In this document: positions 1 to 14,100 of the stretch, in pieces | Numbering within the stretch: position 1 is the stretch's first letter | Layout: the number at the start of each line of letters is the position of its first letter | Assembly (NCBI GenBank): GCA_009801085.1 | Contig: VNWV01000005.1 | Coordinates: 1,550,001-1,614,000, forward strand | Direction of reading: 5' to 3' | DNA: 64,000 nucleotides | Source of the DNA: Lasiodiplodia sp. COLG20 | Taxonomy: Eukaryota > Ascomycota > Dothideomycetes > Botryosphaeriales > Botryosphaeriaceae | Program-made: the position numbers and the translations under genes | The notes under the pieces: generated by a model | Databases searched by the model: none | What the model was told of the DNA's origin: nothing | Seen by the model: only the letters and a program-made list of their open reading frames with translations

Positions 1-469
1 GCGGGCACTAAGGCCGGTAGCTGGATGGTGGGACGCCAACTGGCGGAGGATTTTCACTGAATCGCGAACATTTCCGCAGTTTCGAAGTAGATAATGAGGT
101 GTAACCAAGCGGTGCCATCCTTTGGGTCTTCTCAAGAGAAGTCCCAACTACCTTGATGTCGAGTCACAAAAGTGTCTTTTCTTTTCGCTTTGCAAGGGTC
201 GTGTGGATACTGCCGAGAAGAAAGTGAGAGTCGCTGGGTCGGCGGGCGGTGACTCGAGCACAGACCAATTCTTAATTGCTGGGCAGTTTCCTTGAGCTCG
301 CTGAGCTTCAGTCTCAAAGCTTCTTTGCTTACCCTCGACTTCGAAACACGTCAGCGCGCGCCGGCGATACACCGTTCAACCCAGCTGCATTGTCGCTGTA
401 GCTGCCGCCGTCGGTCTGTACCCGTGAGCGAAGAGCCTTTGTCGCGCTGCGCCCGCAGCCTCTTACACC
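1..469. other. Upstream/5' leader region of the CstF-64 gene
   Basis: No convincing gene is visible. Open frames on both strands are short and have no recognisable motif. The last ~100 bases before the ATG at 470 probably hold the promoter and 5' UTR of the downstream gene. No clear TATA box was found. Confidence 0.4.
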
Positions 470-1443
470 ATGCCTCCAGAGAAAGGCGGAAGAGTCGTCT
501 TCATCGGCAACATCCCCTATGGTAAGTCGCATACACTTGGTCTGCCACATGTGTGCCGTGTCTGACTTTGCGCGAAGGTGTGAGCGAGGAGCTCATCACC
601 GAAACCCTCAGTCGCGTCGGCCAGGTCCTCAACTTTCGCCTCGTCTACGACAAAGACTCCGGCCGACCCAAGGGCTTTGGCTTCGCCGAGTTTTCCGACG
701 CCGAAGATGCCGCCTCCGCTGTGCGAAACCTCAACGACTACGAGCTCATGGGCCGCAAGCTGAGGGTTGACTACTCCAACGACAATGGCGCTGGCGATAG
801 CGCCCCAGCCAACTACAACCCACCCCAGGCCGCGTCCAACGGCCAGGATGCCCCGGCCTCTAACACGATCCCCCCACTGCCACCGGGTGTCGATGTGCCG
901 CCAAACCTTACTTGCCCCGACGCCATCTCCAAGACGCTTCAAACCCTCCCGCCTCCACAATTGCTGGATATACTCTCGCAGATGAAGGGACTGGTCACGA
1001 CCGACCCGGCCAAGGCGACCGAACTGCTGAGACAGGCACCGCAGCTATCTTTTGCCATTTTTCAGGCTCTGCTTCTTCTTGGGCTGATAGACCAGTCTCT
1101 CCTCACCTCGGTCGTGGACACGGCAACGATTCCGCAAGCAGAACCGCAACCACAGCCTGCTGCTACGCCCATGCCGCCCCAGGCCTTCCCAGGATACCCA
1201 CCTCAACAAGCGAGCCGTGGTGTGATGAACGTCCCCACGCCTCCCGTCGGCAATCCTTATCAACAACCCCCGATGCCGATGCAGCAGCAGCCTGCGCAAC
1301 CGCAAGTACCCCTGGATCAACAGGCATTGATTCGGCAGGTCATGGCCATGACGCCGGAGACAATCGCATCTTTGCCACCAAACGACCGCGCACAGATAGA
1401 AGCGCTGCGGGCGCGTATCATGTCGACGGGATCGCCCTTCTAG
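470..1443 (+). CDS. Cleavage stimulation factor subunit 2 (CstF-64/Rna15-like), join(470..521,578..1443)
   Basis: Predicted 305-residue RNA-binding subunit of the nuclear complex that recognises the downstream element of pre-mRNA 3' ends for cleavage and polyadenylation. Seen: exon 1 encodes MPPEKGGRVVFIGNIPYG, carrying RNP2-like VFIGNI. A 56-nt intron (GTAAGT..AAG, 522-577) follows. Exon 2 then gives the rest of an RRM with RNP1-like KGFGFAEF (residues about 10-85). Next come a hinge-like segment, a Pro/Gln-rich stretch, and a C-terminal helix bundle with IRQVMAMTPETIASLPPNDR that matches the CstF-64/Rna15 C-terminal (Pcf11-binding) domain. RNP1, RNP2 and the C-terminal module together make the family call strong. 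The start was chosen because exon 1 completes the RRM and sits in a good CACCATG context. Rna15-like size; no defect seen. An essential housekeeping gene by analogy with yeast RNA15. Confidence 0.93.
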
Positions 1444-2198
1444 AAAAGGGCCGAACGGAGCGAGGCAAACGGTGGCCTAGACGGGCGTTTGGCGCATGTT
1501 TTTTGCATGATCTGGGCAATGGCGGGAGCTTTTCGATATGCGGAATGACGAGGCATACCATTCTGAATTTGTAAATTACTACATATGCAGACGACCGGTC
1601 AGTTGGCTGCGCGCAAGGGAGAAGCGGGGGTCTCGTGTGGCTCCAATAGCTTGAGCTGGCGCGGGAACGACACCAGGGTCCGGCGATACTTGGCAGAGCA
1701 GCAAGACAGATAAATCGAATGCTATTATTTGGCACGTCTCAGCAGTAGGGCTGATATCACGTTTTCACGTGTGGATTTGATTGTCGGGATGGTGCGGCTC
1801 TCCGGATTTTAATTCGGTGGCTGGGCCGCATCGTGATCACCGACCCGCTCTGAGCTGGCGATCCGAGCTCTGTGCGTCCCCAGCCCGCGTCCAACCACAA
1901 CACGCCGCGCCCTGCAGCTCTCATTCGCCCTCGGCTGAACGATCGCAACTCTCGCAAAAGCGCACACCGAACACCTTGCACCGGCCAGCGCGCGAGCTGA
2001 AGGAACGACCAACGACGGCTGCTGCGACACGGACGGCGACGCGCTCTCACCCAGCACTGTACCATATTATGACTTACGACTTACGACCTGAAGCCTGATA
2101 CCCAAAACAGCAACCCAATACCCAGACAAGAGTAATTCAGTCCATTTCCTGCATAGACCGCTCTCGCCACCCCATCATCGCAGCTCCATCGCGCAACC
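1444..2198. other. Intergenic region between CstF-64 and Leashin
   Basis: Both genes read rightwards, so this 755-bp spacer should hold the 3' UTR of the first and the promoter and leader of the second. The part before 2199 is CA/CT-rich, typical of fungal leaders, and ends in a good CAACCATG start context. No additional gene is supported. Confidence 0.5.
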
Positions 2199-5100
2199 AT
2201 GTGGAGCAAGATCACTGGCAAGAGCAGCGACGCCTCGTCGCACGACGGTCGCCGCAAAGAGCACGGCTCTTCGTCGTCGCGCCGCCGCGCCGAGTCGATA
2301 GTCTCGTCCTCCACCGCGCGTAACCCTCCCTCACGCGTCGAGGATCGTAGTGACTATCCCCCGACCTTGTCTTCTCGAAGCAATAGCTATGCGCAGCCCG
2401 CTCCCTCGGTCTCGTCAATTGGTTCCTACGCTACCGCTCGAGACTACGACCAGAAATCCGAGAGAACCGCTCCCTCGCGCAGTGGCTTCGACGATGACGA
2501 CTATCGCTCCGTGCGCTCCGACAGGCGCCGCGACGACGATCTCCGCTCCACGCGATCAGAGAGACACCGTGACGAAGACCTCCGCTCCGAGCGTTCGGAG
2601 CGCCGCCGTGACCGCTCTTCTAGTCGCGACCGCAAACGAGACCGCAAGGACGGCGACCGCGAACACAGGAGGAAGGAGAAGAGGGACTCGAAGGATAGCA
2701 AGGACAAGCGGGACAAGGAGAAGGAGGAATCTGGGAAGAAGTCAAAGACGCGCCCCAAGAGTGGTAGGAGACTCTCGGAGATCGTGGATGAGCCAGTGCT
2801 CCCGCGGGCTGCAGAGATTACTGGCCACAGTAGTGGTGCTTATGATCTCCCAATGAGTAGCCCGGCCGTGTCTCAGTATACCACCGCCCCGTACGGAGAG
2901 TCAACCACTGTCCCAGCTTCTCCCGGCTACGGGCGAATGGATGCACATGTAGCAAGTCAATTTCCTGGTCAAGATCCCGCCGACTTTTCCTACCCATACC
3001 GCCCACCCCTCAACTCACAACAGGGTGGATCCGGTCTCGCCTCTGACTATTACGGGGATCAAGGCCAGTCAGTGCAATACCAGCCTGGCGTCCGTCCCGA
3101 TCCGCCAAGCGTCATTGCTGGCACCGAACCACACCTGATCTCACCATCCGCCGTTCCAAACCCTCCCACAGAGACCGGCCAAGGTGCTGCAGCCCAGTAT
3201 TACGGAACCCCTAGTACCAACGGTGACAGACCCCCCGTAAAGCCACCTAGGCCGCTATCCATGCCAGGTAGCTTTGAAGAAGAACCACCGGCCAAGCCAC
3301 CACGGCCAAACTCCATGCATGGCAAGATGTCCACCGCTGCGGCTGCCGCTGTTGGAGGTGCGGCGGTAGGCTATGGACTGGGCCACGATTCAAGTAGCTC
3401 ACACCACGGAAGCTCCTCTCACCACTCCACGAGCATCCACCAGAGCTCTAGCAGCACTACCTTCTACCAACAAGGCTCCAACCATCACGTTGGAGATTCT
3501 CAGTACTACACGCCGTCAACCGCCGGAACCGCCACACAAATGTATGCCGACTCGGAACCCGGTTTACCGGCTTACGCCCAGTCCACCGCCACCAGCAAGC
3601 CCAGCAAGTCAGGTAAGCACTCCTCTCACTCTAACGCAGGTCTCTACGCTGCGGGCGCAGCTGGATTGGCGGCTGGTGCGTACGGCCTACACGAACATCA
3701 CTCTCATCAACATCAACACCAACACTCATCGCTTCCACCAAACGGCAACCATTACCCCGCGCAAGTTCCGGCATACTCTGACCTCGGTATGGCCATGCGA
3801 CAAAAGCAGCGTGGGCCCGTCGACAAGATTGTGGACTGGTGGAAGGACTACGAGGATGTGCGGAAGATGGAGGAGTACACTGAATACATTGGTGTTTGTC
3901 GCCACTGCTTCGACCCAACTGAGCCTCCGTCGATGGCGCCTCGCAAGCACCATTATCACGCTCACCCCCACTCTCACTCTCACCCTCACCGTCGTTCAAG
4001 TGGCTCAATTCGTCACTCTCGTATCGACAAAGGATCCCGTTACGGCTACTCCTCATCAGACGATGAGCGCAAGAGCAAAAGCCACTCTTGGGTCGCCAAA
4101 GGCCTTGCTGGCTACGGCATAGCCAAGGTCGGCAAAGCTCTATGGTGGCAGAACCAGGATTTCGATGATACCTACAGTGCGAAGTCAGGTCGGCGACACC
4201 GCTCTTCGCGTTCATCTCTGAGTGCGAGAAGTAGGAGTGGCTCGAGAGACAGGCGGAGTGTGACTTCACGCGGTGTTGTACGCCATAGGAGCAGATCGAG
4301 AGACTCCCGCGTGAGCCGAAGCTATACCACTGATCGGAAAGAATACAAGGTCGTCCATCGCCACTCTGAGTCGCGGTCACGTTCGAGGGATAGGAAAAGT
4401 GGGCTCTTCTCTGCAGCCGCCGGTGCCGCACTTGGAGCTTCTGTAGCTGGCGCGGCTGCGAGACGTCGCAGTAGGAGTCACTCCAGGTCGCCTCCGCCTG
4501 GCTATGTCATTCGCAAGCACCACACTGAGGAGCCCTCTAGCTCGACTTCCTTCTTTGGTTCGGGAGAGAAAGACCAGCGCCATAGCACTCGCCACTCTGT
4601 CATCTCATCAGCTTCGCGCTATGACGATACGAAATCGCACCGCTCGGCTAAGGAGAACACTGGCAGTGTATTCGGCGGCATGTTCTCTTCTACCCCTATC
4701 ACGCCCACCAAGCGCCAAAAAGCCCATGCAAAGAAGAAGAAGGGCTTCTTTAATTTTGGAAACTCGTCCACTTCATCTGCCTCGTCTGTAGAGTCTGGTC
4801 TGATGTACGGTGGCAGCACTCTGTCTCGGCGTAGTAGTACACTTTCACGCCGTAGCAGTGGACGCAAGAAGCGCCGCAACTCTGACGAGAAGCTCAACGC
4901 CACTTTGATTGGCCTTGGTGCTACTGCTGCGGCTCTGGCTGCGGCGAACAGCCGTGACAAGCATCGTAGCAAACGAAAGTCAGATCTAGCTTCCGTGCGC
5001 TCTGGCGGAGAGCATCACGGTGCCAGACACTCCAGCGACCGCACCCGCATGCCTGGTTCTTACGTGGGCTCGGGTTCGGATGAGGAGGGCTGGGAGTCAG

Positions 5101-8100
5101 CTTCAGAGGATGAGAGTGACACTTCTAGCATCGATTCCGGTCTTGCATTTGGTGACTTTGGTCCCAAAAGCCGGAAGAGCATTGAGAGCCTCCGATCTAA
5201 CGCCTCTGGCACCGACAAGTGGAGCTGGAGATGGGGCAGCAAGAAGGACGCAAAGAAGCACAAGTCTCAAGACAGCCTGAGAGCTGGTGCTGGTCTCGCA
5301 GGCGTTGGCATTGGTGCAGGCCTCGCTGGTGCAGCTGCGGCTGATGGCAGGAGCAGCGCCAGCAGCGTCCCCACACCGCTGCAGACGGTTGACCCTGTGG
5401 CCACATCCGACCCCAATGCCTTTGATGCCATCCGCCGCACGGCTTCCGTCACTTCCCAGCAGCAGGGCCAGTACGGCCAACCGCTCGTAACGGCTCGACC
5501 TGGCCCCGTCCCTCTCCAGCAGCCTCAGCCTATCGTGCCGGTATCCAACGCCCCGGTGTACACCTCCCAAGCTGCTTGGGCCCCGGCCACCACATACACG
5601 GCTCCCTCTGGCCCGCCCGTCTTCTCCGGCGGTCCGAGTAGCAGAGTTCCATCCACGTCTTTTCCAGGCCAACCCGGACACTCCGAGTACGCGGAGCGGC
5701 CGCCAATGTCACCTAGGCGCGCCTCCTCGCCCACGCACAGCAGCTCCACCAAGCGCGACCTCGCCATCGCGGGTGCTGCTGCTGCGGCGACCGCCGGTGT
5801 CATTGCGGCAGCGCACCACGGCGGATCTTCGTCGACTTCGCGGAGGAGGGCGAGCTCGCCTTCGACCAGGGTTGACTCGCCGAAGACGGTCGGCTTTGAC
5901 TTGACGAGGGCTCAGATCGAGAAGGAGGACAGGGAGATGGAGAAGGAGCGCGAGCGCGAACACGAACGTGAGATCGAGCGCGAGATCGAGCGGGAGCGGG
6001 AGAGGCAGAAGGAGCGCGAGCGTGAACTCGAACGTGAGCGGGAACGCGAGTTGGAGCGTGAACGCGAGCGCGAATACTTGCGACTCCGCCGCATTGAGGA
6101 AGAGACGCGTCTCCAGGAACGCCGTCTGCAGGAGCAGGCCGAACGCGAAGCCGCCGCTCGCCGCGACGCCGAAGAAGCGGAAGCCCGCGAACGCGCAAGG
6201 CAGCAGGCCCAGGAGAAGGCCGATCTCGATCGCGAGACGGAGCGTATCTTGCGTGAGCGTGCCGAGGCTGCCGAAGCGGCGGCCGCTAGAGAAGTCGCCG
6301 CGCGACAGGAGATGGAGCGAAGAAGACTGGAGCACGAAGCCGCTACGCGCGAGCGTGAGAGGCTGGAGCGCGAGATCTACGAGGCGGACTTCAACCGCAA
6401 GCGTGAGGAGGAAGAGGAAGCTCAGAGGAAGCGCGAGCGTGAACGCGAGGAGAAGATCGACTATGACATTGAGTCCCGCCATCGCGAGCTGCGTGCTCGA
6501 GAGCGCGATGTTGTCGAGCCCGAGGAGCATTCTTGGACCAAACCTGCCGTGGCTGCTGCGGCTGGTGTTGCTGCCGGCGCTGCTGTCGCTGGCATTGTGC
6601 ACGATAAGGATCGCGACGAGAAGCGCTCCAGCAAGATCGATTTCGACGACGACCACCTCTATGAGGAAGAGATCATGGATCCTGATTATTTCCGTAAGAG
6701 GGACAAGGACACCAGCGGTGGTGCGGCCCGAGAGTCGAGCCGTGAACGTCAAGAGGAAATTGCGCGGAACGCTGCCAAGAAGGTCATGGCAGACATCGAA
6801 GAGCGCTGGAGAGGACCCACCAACAAGCAGGAGATGGAGGATTTCTGGGCTCCTCCCGAGCTCCGCGACCGCTCGCCGTCAAGCAGGGTTAGCCATAGCC
6901 CTGATGCGGACGTCGAGGTCCGCCACTCGCCTTACGTCGTTGTCCAGCCGCCCTATGAGCCTCAGTACAACTTCACGGCTACCAGGCACGGCGATGACCA
7001 CAAGGACGCCAGATATCATAGTGTGCCCACGCTCAACCTCATCGAACCGACTCCGCCTGTCAGCCTTGCTGGCAGCATCAGGGGTGAACATTCGGGACCG
7101 TCGTCGCCCAACGTGGAGACGAAGAAAGATGTCGACGAGGCCATCAAGGAAGCTGAAAGGGAGAAGGAGAAAGAAGAGAAGCAGCGCAAGAGGACTAGCG
7201 TCACCTGGGGCGAGGACGAGACCTACCACTATGAGGCGCAGACTCCAGAGAGCTTCCGCGAGCACTACATTTCCCAGCAAGACATGAACAGGCATCTCCC
7301 TGAAGACTGGGTGCTTCATGGCGACCAGACGTACGCGGACCAGCATCGTCACGACGAGATTGTCGTTGAGGCAGAATCGCCTCGCTCGGGCACGGAGCGG
7401 ACAACTTACCGCCCTGATATTCACGATCATATCAGAGGGTGGGGCACCGAAACCGAGTCCCCGGTGGAGGAAATCAAGCGCTTTGACGATGGCCGTCCAG
7501 TGATCGAGTCTACCTCTCCTGAACACACCCCTACGGTCATCACCCCAGGCGATGAGAAGTACCAGACGCCTTTCTTCGAGGCGGTGCCTGCCTTTGCGGC
7601 TTACGACGTCAGCCCTGGCGCGGAGGCTGGACCTGGTCAACATGGCTTCGTTGAAGAGATTGTCGATGAGCCGGTGGAAGAGATCATTGCTTCCAGGCCG
7701 AAGGAGGCCGAGCCACACATGCCTGGCGGCTGGGACGACGAAGAGCCTCTGAAGGAAGCGGAAACTTCGTCGTGGACCGAACCGAAGCTCAGCAAGAAGG
7801 AGCAGAGGAAGCGGGACAAGGCGGCCAAGCGTGCTAGCGCCGACACTCAAGAAGACTTGACTTCTTCTACCGGTTCTGTGAAGGACTTCGACCGGGATTC
7901 CAGGATTGAGTCGGAGTCGAAGATTGACGATGGTGGCTGGGATGCGCCGCTTAGCAAGAAGGACAAGAAGAAGCGCGACAAGGCTGCAAAGCGCGCAAGC
8001 TCCAGCCGCGAGGATAGCCCGTCGGTGCCTTCCACTCCTGCCGAGGAGCCAAAGGCAGAAGAAATCTGGGAAGACGTCAGCACCAGCAAGAAGGACAAGA

Positions 8101-11100
8101 AGAAGAAAAAGAAGCGGGACAGCGTCGACCGTGATCCTCGTGACATCGAGCCCAGTTACTCGTACCCACCCACCACCACTGATGAGAGCCGCGACGCCAA
8201 GTCAGATGTGGGCATAACCCCAATCCGCATGCCGGAAGTTCCCGAGGACATGTCCCGTCGTCGCAGTCTTGACGCTGGTCACCAGCCTAGCTCAGCCGCG
8301 CCTTTCAGCTTCGCGACGGCAGCTGGTATCGTTGCTGGCGGGCTCGCTGACTCTAAGCGTAAGGAGTCTGAGCCTGATAACCTTTGGGCTGCTACGACTC
8401 CTTCGCAGCAAATGCCTCGTGCTCCATCACCGCCTTCAGGCCCTGTGCCGTATCCCACAACTTCGAATGGCGACCATGCCTCTACTGCTCAACATCCTGT
8501 AGACTCACCTGCGCGATCCATTCCAAGCACAGCGTTCCATGATTATGACGAGCTTGCAGATGCGAAGCAACCGTCGAAGAAGGGCAAAAGGCGTAGTCGG
8601 GTGGGTAGCAGTGCTGGAAGTCCACTGAGGTCTGAGGTTGCATTCGATGACTATGTGGGCATGGATGCCGCGGCCGCTGCTGCGGCGGCAGCTGCCGCCA
8701 GGGACCTGTCGAAGATCTCAAGCGAGTCGTTCGAAGCAGCCAATGTTCCTTTGCCGAAAGATGATTCGCCACCATGGTCGCCGACTGGAGACAAGAGCTC
8801 GCGGCAGAAGCACTACATCTACGACGAGCCGGAAGAGTTCCCGATCGATGCTGGCGTTTCCTTGCCGCATGATCCGTACGGCTCGCCGGCAGCGCAGGAG
8901 GAATATCCTGAGCGCGGCTACGCTTGGGAGGATGAAGGTGAGCGGAAGAAGCACAGGCACCATCACAGGCATAGGAGCGAGGATCCGGACACTAGATCGG
9001 TTGCATCGGACGATCGCGACTCGGAAGGTAGGAGGAAGCACAGGCACCACCGCCGCCGGGAGAGTGAGCGCTCGGATGGCACTTACGACGAGACGCGATC
9101 GACTGTCTCTGAGGGTCGCTACGACGATGACGGCCACCGCAAGCACAAGCACCGCAAGCATCGGTCAACTGGCGACGATGACTCCAGGTCTGTCGTTTCT
9201 GAGTTCCGTGACGATGAGGACGACGAGCGGAGGAAGCACAAGCACCGCAGGTCGAAGCGTGAGAGCGACATCTTCGATGATTCCATCCGTGACCGCGATG
9301 CTCGCTCTGATCCAGGCGACGTACTTGATCGGGATGACCCCGAGCGGCGCAGACACAAGCGTAGGTCCAAGCGTGAGGGTGAGTTTGATGATGAAGCCTC
9401 CGTCGTATCGAGTCCAGCGAAGTACGGCGACGACGATAAGAAGAAGGACAAGGAAAAGAAGGGTGGTCTCTTCTCAAGCATCTTCGGAAAGTCCAAGGAG
9501 AGCCTTCCCGAAACAAGCTCCACCAGGTCCCACGAAAGGGCTCGCGACGATAACGATGTGGATGACCACAAGCACAGGAGACGAAAGCATCGCAGCTCCA
9601 CTCATGGCTCTTTGTACGGATCGGACGATGACAGTCGCTCTGTGGTCTCAAGCACGAGCGGCAGACGCGACAAGAGACTGAGCGGTAGCAGAGACGACTC
9701 AGGTATGGAATATTCCCGACACTACAAGGTACATACGACGCCTTCAGAGCAGCCGTTTCTTTCTACTTCTCTCCGACCTCTTTCAGACGAACTTTCAAAT
9801 TCTCCTTCGTTTGATAATGGAGGTCATACCGTTTCTCTCTCCAACGTTGTATCGCCGAACGCAATCGACGACAGGGAAGAAGACATGCTAAATTATCTTG
9901 TGGTAAAGGACGACATCATCACCGACGCGAGCACTCGCAGTAGTGACAAACGCAACACCTTCTACGGCGCGGAGTCTTTTTTAGGGCTTCGGGCAAGAGG
10001 TGAATCCGAGCGTCTACCTCCCCTGCCCACCGTCCACGTCCCCATCGCCGCCGCTCATTTCGAACATCAAGACGAACTCGAACATGCAATGCCCATGTTC
10101 ACCCCTCTACCGCGCAGTCGCTCCACCTCTCCGACCGAAGAAGACGCCGCTGCTACTGCCGGCCATACTGCCGCAGATGATAATGTTATTAGCTTTCCAA
10201 AAGTTAGGCCCGGCAGCCCTGATGCGTCTGCAACACCGCAGCCGCTCAGCAGCAGGAAACGCACACCCAGTCTGCAGAGCATGCGGCAGACGTCGGCGAC
10301 CGCCGTGCCTTTGCACTTCAGAGGCTTTGGCTCCCGCCCGGGCAGCGAAGTCGGCAGTCCCGCGTCGTCCAGGCCGATCAGCACAACCGCCGTCCCCATA
10401 CCATTCCTGTCCCATCAGAGCCGCCGCGCGAGCACAGGTGGCCAGGGTGCTACTTCTGCACCTCGTTCGCCCGTTTCGCCCCAGAACGCTGGCCCGATTG
10501 CGCCTGCGACCGACCCGATCGGCACGATGGCGACGCCGCCGATGCTGCAACAACCATCACAGCAACAGCATAAGCACAAGAGACTGCCGTCGACCGAGTT
10601 CAAGAGCGGCGGAACCTTCCGCCCGCTGTACCTCGTCGAGCGCAATGCTTCGCGCAGAGGTAGCAAGGGCAAGGAAGGCGAGTTGCAGGTCGAAGACCTG
10701 CCGACGCTGCCGAGCAGCCGCAGTCCGTCGGTTAGCCAGGAGAGCGGCGAGGAGTGGGCGAGTGCGGTGGAAGACGTCGATGACGGTGAAGGAGATACGA
10801 GCTTCTTTGGCGGCGAGGCGCCGAGCGAGAGCAGCGTCGGCGCGAGCGGTTACGCCAGCGCGACAGAGGGAGAGGATGATGGCACCGCTACCGCTGCGCA
10901 GCGCTCGCCGCTGCCGGATTGGCGTCACACCGGCTTGCGCATTGATACGGGCGCGTCGAGGGCTGTTGGCGACGACGTTTTGGGCAGCCAGCAGAGCACG
11001 CCGAGGGCGTGGGAGTACGTGGCTAAGAGCGGAGATGATGATGTCTTCGACGTGCCTGCTGCGGCTGCGGAGAGATTGGAGGCGGAGCAGGCGTTGGCTG

Positions 11101-14100
11101 CTGCTGCTGCTGCTGCTGCTGACGAGGAAAAGGCACACGAAGGTAAGAGCTCCGATTCTCTGGCTGCTGCGGCGGCGATGGTTGGTGGTGCGGCAGCAGC
11201 CGGGTTGATTGCGCATGAACTGTTGAAGGAGAGGCGCGAGGATGAGACGAAGAAGGTTGCTGAGGCGGAAGAGCGTGCGCAGGAGGCGAGAGAAGAGGTC
11301 GTTCTTCCTACGGCTGTGGAAGAGCCTGAGACTGTAGGACGCGAAGAACCCGTGACGGCTATCGAGGGACATCCGCCGTTCCCGTCTGCGATTGCTGCGG
11401 AGCCGCGTTCAATCGACCCTGAGGCTCCCTTGGAGTCTTCGGATGCTGTGGGGCACACGCCTGGCGATGAGCAGAAACTTGAGAGTTTGGATCAGGAACA
11501 ATCCGCCTGCAGCGTCGCTGCTGAGGAGCCCAGCGCATCTCGAGAGATTGTCGAGCCCGCTTCGATCGACGACCACACAACGCCGACGACAATTGAACCC
11601 GCTACGGCTGTCGAAGAGCCCGTATCAACCGTCGCTGCCCCTCTCCCTGAGCCGACCTTCGAAGAGCAACCAACTTCCAACATCCTCGACGACTTCATGG
11701 CAGGCGAGCCCGACGACGCCGCCATCGAAGAGGCCCGCGCTGCCGCCGAAGCGGACCGCGAGCGGCAGGAGCTCGAGGCTGAGCAGCTGCCGTCTTCAAC
11801 CGCCACTACCACTCGCCCCGCCCTGCTGACCCGCACTTCGTCAAAGAAGGGCAAGAAGGGAAAGAAGGCAGCGAAGCTCGGCACCATTTCCCCTGATGAT
11901 GACGGCGGCGATGCTGCTGCTCAGCTCAGTCCCGAGCAGGTGCGCGAGGCGAGGAAGAGGGATACGGAGGATGCGGTTGATGCGTGGTTCGCCGAGGATA
12001 ACGGCGCCTTTCCGTCGAACATCGAGACGGAGCCGACGCCGGCAGCGGAGAAGGTCGATGAGAGCGAGAAGAGCGGGGTGCAGACTCCTGTCGCTGAAGT
12101 GCCCAGTGCGTTGTTGTCCAGGAAGGGGAGCACGAAGAAGGCGAAGAAGGGGAAGAAGGGCAAGAGCGGGTCGGTGAGCGAGGTCGTTTCGGAGCCTTCT
12201 ACTGCCACCACCGCTGTTGGACCTGAGGAAGCACTTCCGACTGCAGTTGAGGACATGGGTGATGTCCGGCCTGAAGACGTGCCGCTCCCTGAGGCTGGTC
12301 AAGCCGAGGGTCTCGAGATGCCGTCGGAGCTGGAGAATGTGGCTCAGACGGAAGTGCCGCCGCTAGTTGAAGAGCCTGAGAAGGGTGCTGAGCGGGTGGA
12401 GCCCGAAGCGCCGAAGGCCCTGGTCGATGAGCAGGTTCCATCGCTGGAGAAGGGTAGTGGTATTGCGGACGCCGAGGCGGAGCAAGCGCCGGCTTTGGTC
12501 GAAGATGACGCTGCCCAACAGCCTCTGCCTGTGGAGGAGGCTGTCATTCGGGAAGCTACTCCAGTTCAAGAACCTGTCGTTCAGGATCTCACGACCGTCG
12601 AAGATCCTAGCGTTCTAGAGCATCAACAGCCGCAGCAGCCGTCTGAATCACTCGAGCAAACCACTACCACTGCCGCTACGGTCCCAGACCCCGTCGCCAG
12701 CGAAGAAGTGGCCATCGCCATTGCAGAGGATGTTACAGCACAAGAAGAACCCCCCGTCATCACCGCTGCACCCGTTCAGGAGGAGGTCGATCCCGAGGCT
12801 GAGTTCGCACCCGTGCTTTCCCGCTCTTCGTCGAAGAAGAAAAAGAAGAAGGCGAAGAAGGGAAGTAGTGCTGGTGGGTCTGTTTCTGGCTCTGGTCTCG
12901 CTACGCCGGTCGAGGAGAAGCCGCTACAGGAGCAGGAAAAGGTACAAGCACCGGTTGAAGAACCGCCGGCGGTTGTCGAGGAGGCCCCGATTTCGACTGA
13001 AGAACAACACCTTGCTGTCGTTGGCGTCGAGGAGGCGCAACGCGATATTGGCGTCGGCGAAGAAAAGGTCGATGAGCTTCCGGCGGTTGAGGAGACGGCC
13101 CCTTTGACTACTCCTGCGGCCGTTGGGGAGGTCAATCCGGATGATGAGTTTGCCCCGGTTGAGTCCGCTTCGTCGAAGAAAAAGAAGAAGAAGAAGGGGA
13201 AGAAGAGCGGAAGTGGGAGTGCGGAGTTGGCGACGCCGGTTGAGGCAGAGCCGGCCGTTGAAGAAGCGGTTGATAAGGAGCAGATTCTGGAACCTCCGGT
13301 CGTTGATCAGCCGGCCATCGAGGAGCCGGTCGTCAAAGAGCCGATCGCCGAAGAACAGGCCTCTGAGCAGCCAGTTGTTGAAGCGCCCGCTTTTGAGGAG
13401 CCCGTTGTCCAAGAGGCGGTTATCGAGACTCCGGTACACACCGAACCTATTACCGAAGAGCCTCAGCCAGCTGAGATCATCAACCATGAGCCTCAACCTA
13501 GCATTCCTGAGTCCGTTTCAGAAAGTCGCGAGATCCCGACTGACACCACTCCTGCTGGTGAGGTGTCCACTCCGGTCCCTGAGGTGGATCCAGAAGCTGA
13601 ATTCGCACCCGTCGTATCTTCGAAGAAAAAGAAGAAGAAGGGGAAGAGGAGCAGCAGTGGCTCGGGACTTGCGACGCCTATTGAAGACCCGGCTTCGGCC
13701 ACGTTTAGCGTCGAAGAGGTGAAGCCCAGCGAACCGGTTGAAGAAGAGCCCCAGCAGACCGTCCCGGAACCTGCTTTGAACGAACCAGGTCCCGCCATTG
13801 AACTTGCGCCCAGCGAAGAGAAGCCTGTGTCGGCAGGTGAGGACATACCTGCTGTGCCGGTGGTGGACGAGCGGGGGGTGCAGGAGGTGCTGGAGGAGGG
13901 CACTGCTGCCGTCCAGCCAGCTGAACCAGAGGTTGCCCAGCCTTCATCATCCACGGATCTCGAAGAGCAGACAGCGCCAAGTGTGGAGCAGCAAAAAGCA
14001 GCGCCGGCTGATGTCGTCGAAGCTGAGCCAGAAGCAGAGTTCGCACCCGTTTTGTCTCGCTCTTCATCGAAGAAGAAAAAGAAGAAGGGGAAGAAGGGCA

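Noticed and set aside
5968..7287. 439-codon open frame in another frame of the Leashin gene
   Set aside because: Arg/Ser-rich shadow produced by the repetitive GAG/CGC coding sequence; no family motifs.
9119..9651. Long minus-strand frames across the Leashin His/Arg-rich region
   Set aside because: Antisense of low-complexity codons (Ser/Leu- or Arg/His-rich); no start context or motif.
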